From: Acidimicrobiales bacterium
GTDB lineage: Bacteria > Actinomycetota > Acidimicrobiia > Acidimicrobiales > Palsa-688
Direction: 5' to 3'
DNA length: 36,328 nucleotides
NCBI GenBank assembly: GCA_036378675.1
Contig: DASUWA010000035.1
Span: 1-36,328, forward strand
Shown: positions 1 to 9,007 of the stretch, piece by piece
Layout of the letters: every line of letters begins with the position of its first letter
Position numbering within the stretch: position 1 is the first letter of the stretch
Notes under the pieces: generated by a model
Database searches by the model: none
Told to the model about the DNA's origin: nothing
The model's input: only the letters and a program-made list of their open reading frames with translations
Program-made: the position numbers and the translations under genes

Positions 1-2651
1 AACCGGACCAGGCCGCCCTGACCGCCGCGGCCGGCGCCAGAAACGTCCCCGTGCTCGGCATCACCGGCACCGGCGGCTCCGGCAAGTCCTCGCTCACCGA
101 CGAACTGGTCCGCCGGTTCCGCACCGACCAGCAGGACAAGCTCCGCATCGCGGTCCTGGCCGTGGACCCCACGAGACGACGCGGCGGCGGCGCCCTGCTC
201 GGCGACCGGATCCGGCAGAACGCCCTGGACGGCGAGCACGTCTTCTTCCGCTCGCTGGCCACCCGCGGCGCCCGCGAACTGCCCGACGGCATCGAGGCCA
301 TCATCACCACCGCGAAGGCCGCTGGATACGACCTGGTCATCCTGGAGACGCCCGGCATCGGCCAGGGCGACGCCGGCGTGGTCCCGCTGGCCGACGTGTC
401 CCTGTACGTGATGACCCCGGAGTTCGGCGCCGCCTCCCAGCTGGAAAAGATCGACATGCTCGACTTCGCCGGCGCGGTCGCGATCAACAAGTTCGAACGG
501 CGAGGCGGCGAGGACGCGCTCCGGGACGTTCGTCGGCAACTGGCTCGCACCGACAACTTCCCGGGAGTCGCGCGCGACGACCTGCCCGTGTTCGGCACGA
601 TCGCTTCGAGGTTCAACGACGACGGGGTCACCGCCCTCTACCGTTACCTTCTCGACCGGCTGGCGGATCTCGGGCTTCGGGTCAGCGCCGGCGTGCTCAG
701 TTCAGACCCCGGGGCGCCCGCTCGTGTCTCCTCGAAGATCCACGCGGTGGTTCCGGCCTCGAAGTCTCGTTACCTCGCCGAGGTGGCGGAGACGGTTCGC
801 GACTACCGGCAAGAGACCAAGCTGGAAGTAGAGCGTGCCCGCCGTCGTCAGCAGCTGACTTCCGCGGCTGAAGCCCTAGAAGGTGCCGGTCATGGCCAGG
901 CGGCTGATCAGGCACGAGCCCTCGCCGGCGATGCCGAGAGAGAGCTCAGCGACGAGAGCAGGACCCTGCTCGAGGATTGGCCGTCAACCGTGGAGTTGTA
1001 CGACTCCGACGATCATCGGCGGGAATCGCTGTCCGGGACGCTTGTGTCCCGAGTCGCGTTGCCGCGCTTCGAAGACGATGGAGCGTTGCTCCGGTGGTTG
1101 CGTCTCGAGCACCTTCCGGGCCGTTTCCCCTATACCGCCGGTGTCTTTCCGTTGAAGCGTGACACCGAGGACCCTGCCAGGATGTTCGCCGGCGAAGGCG
1201 ACGCCTTCCGTACCAACCGCCGTTTCAGGCTGCTTTCCGAAGGACAGCCGGCGACGAGGCTCTCGACTGCGTTCGACTCGGTGACCCTTTACGGATTCGA
1301 CCCCGATCTGCGCCCTGACATCTACGGCAAGGTCGGCAACTCGGGGGTCTCGATCGCGACGCTCGACGACATGAAGGTGCTCTACAGCGGATTCGATCTT
1401 TGCGACCCGCGGACGTCCGTCTCGATGACGATCAACGGACCCGCCCCCACGATCCTCGCGATGTTCCTCAACACCGCCATCGATGACCAACTCGCGCGCC
1501 ATCCAGAGGACGATCCGGACGAGGTTCGGGCGAGAACCTTGCGCACGATACGAGGAACCGTCCAAGCCGACATCCTCAAGGAGGACCAAGGGCAGAACAC
1601 GTGCATCTTCTCCACGGAGTTCTCCTTGCGGATGATGTCCGACATCCAGGAGTGGTTCATCGAGAACCAGGTCCGCAACTTCTACTCAGTGTCCATCTCC
1701 GGCTACCACATCGCCGAGGCGGGGGCGAACCCGATTAGTCAGCTCGCGTTCACCCTGGCCAACGGGTTCACCTATGTCGAGTCGTATATGTCCAGAGGGA
1801 TGAACGTCGACGACTTCGCGCCGAACTTCTCCTTCTTCTTCTCGAACGGGATGGACCCGGAGTACACGGTCATCGGCCGGGTAGCCCGGCGGATCTGGTC
1901 GGTTGCCATGCGAGACAGGTATGGAGCCAACGCTCGATCGCAGAAGCTGAAGTACCACATCCAGACGTCCGGGCGCTCGTTGCACGCGCAGGAAATGGCG
2001 TTCAACGACATCCGCACGACCTTGCAAGCTCTGTGCGCCATTTACGACAACGCCAACAGCCTTCACACGAACGCCTTCGATGAAGCCGTGACCACCCCGA
2101 CCGCGGACTCGGTCCGAAGGGCGCTTGCCATCCAGATGATCATCAACGAGGAGTGGGGGCTTGCCGTCAACGAGAACCCTCTGCAGGGAAGCTTCATCGT
2201 CGAGGAGCTGACCGATCTCGTCGAAGAGGCGGTTCTGGCAGAGATGGAGCGGATCAGCGAACGCGGGGGAGTACTCGGTGCGATGGAGACCGGCTACCAG
2301 CGCGGGCGGATTCAGGACGAGTCGATGCTGTACGAGCAGAGAAAGCACGATGGGTCGCTGCCGATCGTCGGGGTCAATATCTTCCGCAACCCCGCCGGCG
2401 ACGCAGTTGCGGACCAACTAGAGCTCGCTCGCTCGACCGAGGAGGAAAAAGAGAGCCAGCTACAACGGCTTGCGGCCTTCAAGGAGGCCCACGCGTCGGA
2501 GCGGCCAGAAATGCTGGTTCGACTGCAGGAGACCGCTGTCAACGGGGGGAACGTTTTCGCGGTCCTCATGGATGCAGTGCGCGCCTGCAGCCTCGGCGAG
2601 ATCACCCAGGCCTTGTTCGAAGTCGGCGGGCGCTACCGGCGCAACGTGTAG
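1..2651 (+). CDS. icmF: Fused isobutyryl-CoA mutase IcmF, 5' truncated by window edge
   Basis: Adenosylcobalamin-dependent enzyme interconverting isobutyryl-CoA and n-butyryl-CoA, with a built-in G-protein chaperone. The reading frame is open from base 3, so the B12-binding N-terminal domain lies upstream; the GTG at 51 is internal. Visible in order: a P-loop GTPase module (GTGGSGKSS at 66-92, NKFE near 486), then the mutase large-subunit domain from about 1080. The mutase part carries FPYTAGVFP and a GQN with Gln codon 1593-1595, where methylmalonyl-CoA mutases have an Arg that binds the substrate carboxylate. That supports IcmF over methylmalonyl-CoA mutase. The last residues are RRNV and TAG. 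No neighbour is clearly co-transcribed; the next gene is convergent. The first ~525 bases have much higher third-position GC than the rest (see findings). The family call is secure; exact substrate is inferred. Confidence 0.93.
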   Translation, partial: PDQAALTAAAGARNVPVLGITGTGGSGKSSLTDELVRRFRTDQQDKLRIAVLAVDPTRRRGGGALLGDRIRQNALDGEHVFFRSLATRGARELPDGIEAIITTAKAAGYDLVILETPGIGQGDAGVVPLADVSLYVMTPEFGAASQLEKIDMLDFAGAVAINKFERRGGEDALRDVRRQLARTDNFPGVARDDLPVFGTIASRFNDDGVTALYRYLLDRLADLGLRVSAGVLSSDPGAPARVSSKIHAVVPASKSRYLAEVAETVRDYRQETKLEVERARRRQQLTSAAEALEGAGHGQAADQARALAGDAERELSDESRTLLEDWPSTVELYDSDDHRRESLSGTLVSRVALPRFEDDGALLRWLRLEHLPGRFPYTAGVFPLKRDTEDPARMFAGEGDAFRTNRRFRLLSEGQPATRLSTAFDSVTLYGFDPDLRPDIYGKVGNSGVSIATLDDMKVLYSGFDLCDPRTSVSMTINGPAPTILAMFLNTAIDDQLARHPEDDPDEVRARTLRTIRGTVQADILKEDQGQNTCIFSTEFSLRMMSDIQEWFIENQVRNFYSVSISGYHIAEAGANPISQLAFTLANGFTYVESYMSRGMNVDDFAPNFSFFFSNGMDPEYTVIGRVARRIWSVAMRDRYGANARSQKLKYHIQTSGRSLHAQEMAFNDIRTTLQALCAIYDNANSLHTNAFDEAVTTPTADSVRRALAIQMIINEEWGLAVNENPLQGSFIVEELTDLVEEAVLAEMERISERGGVLGAMETGYQRGRIQDESMLYEQRKHDGSLPIVGVNIFRNPAGDAVADQLELARSTEEEKESQLQRLAAFKEAHASERPEMLVRLQETAVNGGNVFAVLMDAVRACSLGEITQALFEVGGRYRRNV

Positions 2652-2726
2652 GCGGCGTCGCGCTCGCTGGAGCGGTGGTGCGCAGCCGCCGGACTTCTGG
2701 GAGTGACTTTTGCGCTTGGGTGTGGA

Positions 2727-2749
2727 TTTAGACCCACCTGAGGTCTAAA
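2727..2749. promoter_or_regulatory. Perfect 8-bp inverted repeat, 7-nt spacer
   Basis: TTTAGACC (2727-2734) and GGTCTAAA (2742-2749) are perfect reverse complements around a 7-base spacer. The site lies between two convergent genes, which favours an RNA hairpin that ends or protects transcripts. There is no T-tract, and the shape also resembles a dimeric repressor site. Function is undecided. Confidence 0.4.
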
Positions 2750-2783
2750 GCCATGCCCAAAATCACGTGCGGGCGCCCAATAA

Positions 2784-2814
2784 GGGGCCTCGTCGCCGGG
2801 GGGGTTGGGGCCCC
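2784..2814 (-). terminator. Weak candidate terminator for the minus-strand gene
   Basis: GGGGCC (2784-2789) pairs with GGCCCC (2809-2814) across a 19-base loop. Read on the minus strand the second arm is followed by TTATT. It lies just past the stop of the minus-strand gene at 2828. The short stem and long loop make this uncertain. Confidence 0.25.
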
Positions 2815-2827
2815 GTTCGGGCAGGTG

Positions 2828-3931
2828 TTACGGCGCGACGGACATGAAGTCGGTGAAACCGGTCGGGTCGTGCCGCCCTATCGAAGCGTGCTCGAACAGT
2901 CCTAGGCCCGGCTCGCCCTCGCACATGGCGCTGGCGGCGTGGTCGATGACTCCCCAGGGGACTCGGCCGGCGATCTCGGGATCGGCGTAGTCGTAGGTCC
3001 TGAAATCGACCCACCCCGGCCCCTTCCACTGGCCGTGTGACCACTCTGGGTCGGCACCGTATCCGCTGCCGACGTGGAGCGCCTGGAAGGTCATTGTCTC
3101 AACTTCCACCACCAGCGGCCGGCCGTTGGGGGTGGTCAGATGGATGGCCGCCTTTTCGGGATGGCGGGTGCCGCTCCTGTACTGAAACTCGACCCGCGGC
3201 CAGCCGAGTTGCTCGACCGTCCCGTCGGCGAATACCCGGCGGGCGTCGTTGAGCGTCCTGTAACCGTCCGGCTGCTCCTGAAGGATCACCATGAGCGCGA
3301 AGGTCTCGAATCTCATGGGGACATACAGCCACCAGAAACCCTGGTTCGGGTTGTCTGCCTCGCGCCCGGGGGGGTCGGCATCGCCGGTCGGCCTGATTCC
3401 CCAGGACCGGTCCCGGGATCCGAGCCACCTGGACGGGTCAACCTCGATACTTTCGCCCTCGACCTCTATCGACCCCGACCAGCTCCCGAGCTGGGCGAAG
3501 CGCTGGGCGTCGAGTATCGGCCGCTGGCGACCGTTGAGCAGGAGATGCGGCTCTTCGAGGATCGACGGGAACGATCCGTCCCAGGTCAGGTCGGCGCTGA
3601 GCCGCTCGTGCTCGCAGACCAGCCGCACCTTGTGGAGGGGTTCTCGAATCTCGAGCCGCCAGCCCCCGACGTGGGGAGACAGCTCGCGGTGGTCGATTGC
3701 GTCGGAGAACCGGACGGTCCACTGCCGGTCACCTCTGCGAAGCGAGAAGAACGCGTCCTTCACGCCGACGTTGGGGTAGTAGCCACCGCCGCTGATCAGG
3801 AGGTTCTGCCCGGACTGATCGAAGGCGTTGAAATAGTTCCGGTCGTAGAAGTTCCGGTCGCTGGTGGCAACCCGCGACATCGAGAGGGGGCTTTGGTGGA
3901 TGGGGTACTCGTCCAGCGGATCAGGTAGCAC
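2828..3931 (-). CDS. Conserved actinobacterial protein of unknown function
   Basis: A 367-residue soluble-looking protein with no signal peptide or membrane segment. It is rich in aromatic residues and Trp-Gly motifs (for example a segment GFWWLYVPM), giving a beta-rich look. I recall similar uncharacterised mycobacterial proteins that begin near the motif DEYPIHQ, but cannot name a domain or reaction. The frame is open back to 4003, but the extra N-terminal residues are Gly/Pro/Arg-rich and unlike the rest. I therefore chose the GTG at 3931, a few codons before DEYPIHQ. No clear Shine-Dalgarno supports either start. It is divergent from cysD, and the shared intergenic region holds three 17-bp repeats, so the two could share regulation. 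Coding status is well supported by length and by the coherent protein; function is unknown. Confidence 0.75.
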   Translation of the reverse strand: MLPDPLDEYPIHQSPLSMSRVATSDRNFYDRNYFNAFDQSGQNLLISGGGYYPNVGVKDAFFSLRRGDRQWTVRFSDAIDHRELSPHVGGWRLEIREPLHKVRLVCEHERLSADLTWDGSFPSILEEPHLLLNGRQRPILDAQRFAQLGSWSGSIEVEGESIEVDPSRWLGSRDRSWGIRPTGDADPPGREADNPNQGFWWLYVPMRFETFALMVILQEQPDGYRTLNDARRVFADGTVEQLGWPRVEFQYRSGTRHPEKAAIHLTTPNGRPLVVEVETMTFQALHVGSGYGADPEWSHGQWKGPGWVDFRTYDYADPEIAGRVPWGVIDHAASAMCEGEPGLGLFEHASIGRHDPTGFTDFMSVAP

Positions 3932-4006
3932 GCCGTGACGATAGCCAGCCGCGTCCCGCCCGGGCCGGGGCCCGGGTCCGCCAGCCGGCACGCCCGCGAG
4001 CACAAC

Positions 4007-4057
4007 GCGGCCGAAAACCTGACGCGGCCGAAAACCTGACTTGGCCGAAAACCTGAC
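4007..4057. repeat. Three tandem 17-bp repeats upstream of cysD
   Basis: Three head-to-tail copies of a 17-bp unit: GCGGCCGAAAACCTGAC at 4007-4023, an identical copy at 4024-4040, and a third at 4041-4057 that differs only in its first two bases (TT for GC). After the third copy the sequence turns AT-rich (TAATAAAT from 4066), which looks like a -10 region. The array would then sit just upstream of the cysD promoter, where an activator would bind. I do not recognise the unit as a known operator. Confidence 0.85.
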
Positions 4058-4065
4058 TTGGTTGG

Positions 4066-4092
4066 TAATAAATCTCCGGCATCTGGGACAAT
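4066..4092 (+). promoter_or_regulatory. Candidate cysD promoter
   Basis: Two -10-like hexamers are visible. TAATAA at 4066-4071 stands out in GC-rich surroundings and would give a leader of about 20 bases. GACAAT at 4087-4092 lies exactly 6 bases before the GTG start and would give a leaderless transcript. No good -35 is seen for either, consistent with activator-dependent transcription from the adjacent repeats. Confidence 0.4.
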
Positions 4093-4098
4093 GGGGCG

Positions 4099-5009
4099 GT
4101 GACCGTCACCTACGAGCTGTCGCACCTGCGCGCCCTCGAGGCGGAGGCAGTCCACATCATCCGCGAGGTGGCGGCGACGTTCGAGCGCCCGGTGCTGCTG
4201 TTTTCCGGCGGCAAGGACTCGGTCGTGATGCTCCACGTGGCGGCCAAGGCGTTCTGGCCGGCACCATTGCCGTTTCCGGTCATGCACGTCGATACGGGAC
4301 ACAATCTTGACGAGGTCATCGAGTTCCGGGACCGGATAGTCGAGAGAATGGGCTTGCGCCTGATCGTGGCGAGCGTCCAGGACGACATTGATGCCGGCCG
4401 GGTCGTCGAGGACGAAGGACCTCGGGCGAGCCGCAACCGGCTGCAGACCAACACGTTGCTGAGAGCCATCAACGAGGGGCGCTTCGACGCGGTATTCGGC
4501 GGCGCACGCCGTGACGAGGAGAAGGCTCGTGCCAAAGAGCGCGTCTTTAGCTTTCGGGATGGTTTCGGGCAGTGGGATCCTCGACGCCAGCGCCCCGAGC
4601 TTTGGAACCTCTACAACGGCGCACACAAGAGGGGTGAGCACATCCGCGTATTCCCCCTCTCGAACTGGACGGAGCTCGACATCTGGCAGTACATCCTCGA
4701 GGAGCAGGTGGAGCTGTCCTCGCTCTACTACGCGCACAGGCGCGAGGTGTTCGAACGTGACGGGATGCTGTTGTCAATGTCTCGGTTCGTGACATTGATG
4801 GAAGGCGAGGAGCCCTTTGAGGCGACCGTGCGATTCCGCACGATCGGAGACGCAACCTGCACCGGATGCGTCGAATCCCTCGCAGCCAGCGCGGAGGAGG
4901 TAGTCACGGAGGTCGCCGCCTCGAGGCTGACCGAACGCGGCGCGACGCGTGCGGATGATCGCATCTCCGAGGCCGGGATGGAGGATCGCAAGAAGGAGGG
5001 CTACTTCTA

Positions 5010-5010
<1 letters not shown>
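4099..5010 (+). CDS. cysD: Sulfate adenylyltransferase subunit 2 (CysD)
   Basis: Catalytic subunit of ATP sulfurylase. With CysN it makes adenosine 5'-phosphosulfate (APS) from sulfate and ATP in the cytoplasm. The 303-residue length is normal for CysD. The PP-loop SGGKDS is at residues 36-41, followed by family blocks such as HVDTGHN and [15 protein letters not shown]. The GTG at 4099 is the only sensible start: the ATG at 4091 runs into a stop after three codons. There is no Shine-Dalgarno, so translation may be leaderless. The stop (TAG, 5008-5010) shares one base with the GTG start of cysNC, so the two are translationally coupled. Three 17-bp repeats lie upstream. Confidence 0.97.
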
Positions 5011-6856
<1,846 letters not shown>

Positions 6857-6860
<4 letters not shown>

Positions 6861-7633
6861 CCGTTCCCGACGTCGACTCCTCCGACGATGCAGTGCTCGC
6901 CGGGCAGCTGGCCGATCGAGCAGGTCGATTACTTCTCGAGGTCAGAGGCTCCTGGAGCGGCCCGGATCCCAAGGAGCTCGGACGGACCGGTGACCGCGAG
7001 TCGAACAAGCTGATCCTCGCTGAACTCGCTCGGATCCGGCCGGCGGATGCGATCCTGTCGGAGGAGTCGGCGGACGATTCCGGCCGGATTACGTCCGAAA
7101 GGGTTTGGATAATCGACCCGTTGGACGGCACCCGAGAGTTCACCATGCCGGGGCGCACCGACTGGGCCGTTCACGTCGCTCTGTGGGAGGCCAAGAAGGG
7201 CATCACGGCCGCGGCGGTAGCGACACCAGCGTTGAACAACCAGGTCTACGTGAGCGGGGTCGCCCATGCTCAAACCGTACGTCCCGAGCGGGCAGGTCCG
7301 TTGATCCTGGTGAGCGACAGCCGCCCTCCGGCATTCGCCGGCAAGGTTGCCGCGACGATCGGCGGACAGGTGACGCCGATGGGATCTGCGGGCGCCAAGG
7401 CGATGGCGGTCCTACGGGGCGACGCCGACGCGTACGTTCATGCAGGCGGTCAGTGGGAGTGGGACTCTGCGGCCCCCGTCGGCGTGCTCCTGGCCGCCGG
7501 GATGCACGCTTCGAGACTCGACGGCTCTCCCTTGCTGTACAACCAACCGCATCCGTATCTACCCGACCTTGTGATGTGCCGAGCCGACTTGGCGCCGGCA
7601 CTGTTAGAGGCTCTGGAAGACGAGTTGGCGTAG
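6857..7633 (+). CDS. cysQ: 3'(2'),5'-bisphosphate nucleotidase, CysQ-like
   Basis: Inositol-monophosphatase-fold enzyme of 258 residues. Metal-binding motifs are visible: Glu69-Glu70 in LSEESAD, the block DPLDGT from Asp87, and a C-terminal WEWDSAAP segment that normally supplies the last metal ligand. Overlap of its GTG start with the cysNC stop (GTGA, 6857-6860) ties it to PAPS metabolism, where CysQ hydrolyses the by-product PAP to AMP. An earlier in-frame start at 6833 would lie inside cysNC and is less likely. Activity on inositol or fructose phosphates is the alternative for this fold, but the context strongly favours PAP. Confidence 0.9.
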
Positions 7634-7705
7634 GCAAACCCCGAGGGCCTACAAATCCGCAGGTCGCTGCGGTGACAACGCTGCCGTGACGGGTAGTAGA
7701 GAAGT

Positions 7706-8158
7706 ATGCGATTTCAGCTTTGGCACGTTCCCTTACGCTTGGCGACCGGGGCGTACATCCTCAACTCCGGCGTCAACAAATGGAATGCCGACGACGAAGA
7801 GGTGCACAAGGGCATCCATTGGATGGCGTCTACGGCGTATCCCCAGGTCGAGCCGGTCGATCCCAAGACCTTTACCAAGGCGCTCGCGGGCGCCGAGATC
7901 GCTCTCGGGACCGCGCTTCTGACGCCCGTGATCAGCCCTGGCCTGGCGGGCGCTGCCCTGACGGCATTCTCTGGAGGGCTTGTGGGCCTCTACGCGAGAA
8001 CTCCATCGATGCGGGAAGACGGCAGCCTCAGGCCAAGTCATAGCGGTTCGGCCGTTGCGAAGGATGTGTGGCTGTTGGGTATCGGTCTGGCGCTTGTGAT
8101 CGATGCCGCAACATCCCGAGCAAGGAAGTTGCTCCCGCGGAGAAACAGCACGGGTTAA
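7706..8158 (+). CDS. DoxX-like small membrane protein
   Basis: A 150-residue protein with three or four hydrophobic stretches: a helix near the N-terminus containing LRLATGAYILNSG, two in the middle around ALAGAEIALGTALL and GLAGAALTAFSGGL, and one near the C-terminus around VWLLGIGLALVID. The pattern resembles DoxX-type membrane proteins, some of which belong to redox and sulfur-stress complexes. That link is an inference from family and from position between sulfur-activation genes and a peroxiredoxin. Start ATG 7706 has a weak purine-rich stretch (GAGAAG) just upstream. The substrate is unknown. The gap after cysQ is 72 bases, so it may have its own promoter. Confidence 0.7.
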   Translation: MRFQLWHVPLRLATGAYILNSGVNKWNADDEEVHKGIHWMASTAYPQVEPVDPKTFTKALAGAEIALGTALLTPVISPGLAGAALTAFSGGLVGLYARTPSMREDGSLRPSHSGSAVAKDVWLLGIGLALVIDAATSRARKLLPRRNSTG

Positions 8159-8264
8159 CCACCTGACATTGGGCCAATTCGGGTGCTGGATCGTGCGTTC
8201 ACGCGGCTACGTTTTTCGCGGCTCGGCCGTTGCGGGCGCCAGCCTGCAAAAGACCACCCGCAAA

Positions 8265-8269
8265 GGAGG
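8265..8269 (+). promoter_or_regulatory. Ribosome binding site that decides the peroxiredoxin start
   Basis: GGAGG lies 10 bases before the ATG at 8280 but only 1 base before the in-frame ATG at 8271. The spacing therefore favours 8280. It is one of few strong Shine-Dalgarno sites in the window. Confidence 0.75.
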
Positions 8270-8279
8270 AATGGCACAA

Positions 8280-8936
8280 ATGGGGCTTTCTATCAATGAC
8301 ACCGCGCCTGATTTCGAGGCAGACACGACCCAAGGTCGCATCAAGTTCCACGATTGGGTCGGCGACTCGTGGGCGATCCTCTTCTCCCACCCCAAGGACT
8401 TCACCCCGGTCTGCACCACCGAGCTCGGCTACATGGCCAAGCTGCAGCCTGAATTCGAACGTCGCAACGTCAAGGTAATCGGGCTGTCCGTTGACGGAAC
8501 CGACGATCACGAGTCCTGGGCCAACGACATCGAGGAGACCCAGGGGGCCCGGCCCAACTATCCCATCATCGGCGACGCGGACTTCAACGTGTCCAAGCTC
8601 TACGGGATGCTCCCGGCCAGCGTGTCAGGGGACGCCAAGACCCGCACCCCCGCAGACAACCAGACCGTACGCAACGTGTTCGTCATCGGCCCCGACAAGA
8701 AGGTCAAGCTGATTCTGGTCTATCCGATGACCACTGGCCGAAACTTCGACGAGGTCCTGAGAGTGGTCGACTCACTGCAGCTAACGGCCAAGCACCGGGT
8801 GTCGACCCCGGTGAACTGGAGGCAGGGAGAGGACGTCATCATCGCTGGCTCGGTCTCGAACGAAGAGGCAAGGCAGATCTTCGGTGACTGGAAGGAACCG
8901 AAGCCGTACATTCGGATCGTGCCCCAACCGAGCTGA
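8280..8936 (+). CDS. 1-Cys peroxiredoxin (Prx6/AhpC-TSA type)
   Basis: Thiol peroxidase of 218 residues that reduces hydrogen peroxide or organic peroxides. The active-site block HPKDFTPVCTTEL carries the peroxidatic Cys45. This is the only Cys in the protein, so it must be a 1-Cys enzyme needing an external reductant. The C-terminal extension with TPVNWRQGEDVII is typical of Prx6-type proteins. An ATG at 8271 is in frame but sits one base from the Shine-Dalgarno; 8280 fits better. The neighbours (DoxX-like protein upstream, persulfide/rhodanese protein downstream) suggest a sulfur-redox stress group, although the gaps of about 120 and 70 bases allow separate transcription. Confidence 0.95.
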   Translation: MGLSINDTAPDFEADTTQGRIKFHDWVGDSWAILFSHPKDFTPVCTTELGYMAKLQPEFERRNVKVIGLSVDGTDDHESWANDIEETQGARPNYPIIGDADFNVSKLYGMLPASVSGDAKTRTPADNQTVRNVFVIGPDKKVKLILVYPMTTGRNFDEVLRVVDSLQLTAKHRVSTPVNWRQGEDVIIAGSVSNEEARQIFGDWKEPKPYIRIVPQPS

Positions 8937-8996
8937 AAAGGGGCCACGGCCGGCGGCCGCCTCATGTTTTTTCGGAGTACGTGCGTTTCGTCGAAA

Positions 8997-9001
8997 GGGG
9001 G
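8997..9001 (+). promoter_or_regulatory. Ribosome binding site deciding the MBL-rhodanese start
   Basis: A run of five G (within AAAGGGGG) ends 6 bases before the GTG at 9008. The alternative in-frame GTG at 8981 lies upstream of this site, so 9008 is preferred. Confidence 0.65.
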
Positions 9002-9007
9002 CAAAAG

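Noticed and set aside
984-1589. 201-codon open frame antisense to icmF
   Set aside because: Shadow of a strongly conserved gene in GC-rich DNA; the protein is Arg/Glu-rich low-information sequence with no recognisable fold.
4007-4057. CRISPR array
   Set aside because: The three repeats are contiguous with no spacers and no cas genes are present.
3796-4737. 313-codon minus-strand frame covering part of cysD and the repeat array
   Set aside because: Overlaps certain cysD coding sequence on the other strand and the N-terminal part of the unknown minus-strand gene in another frame.
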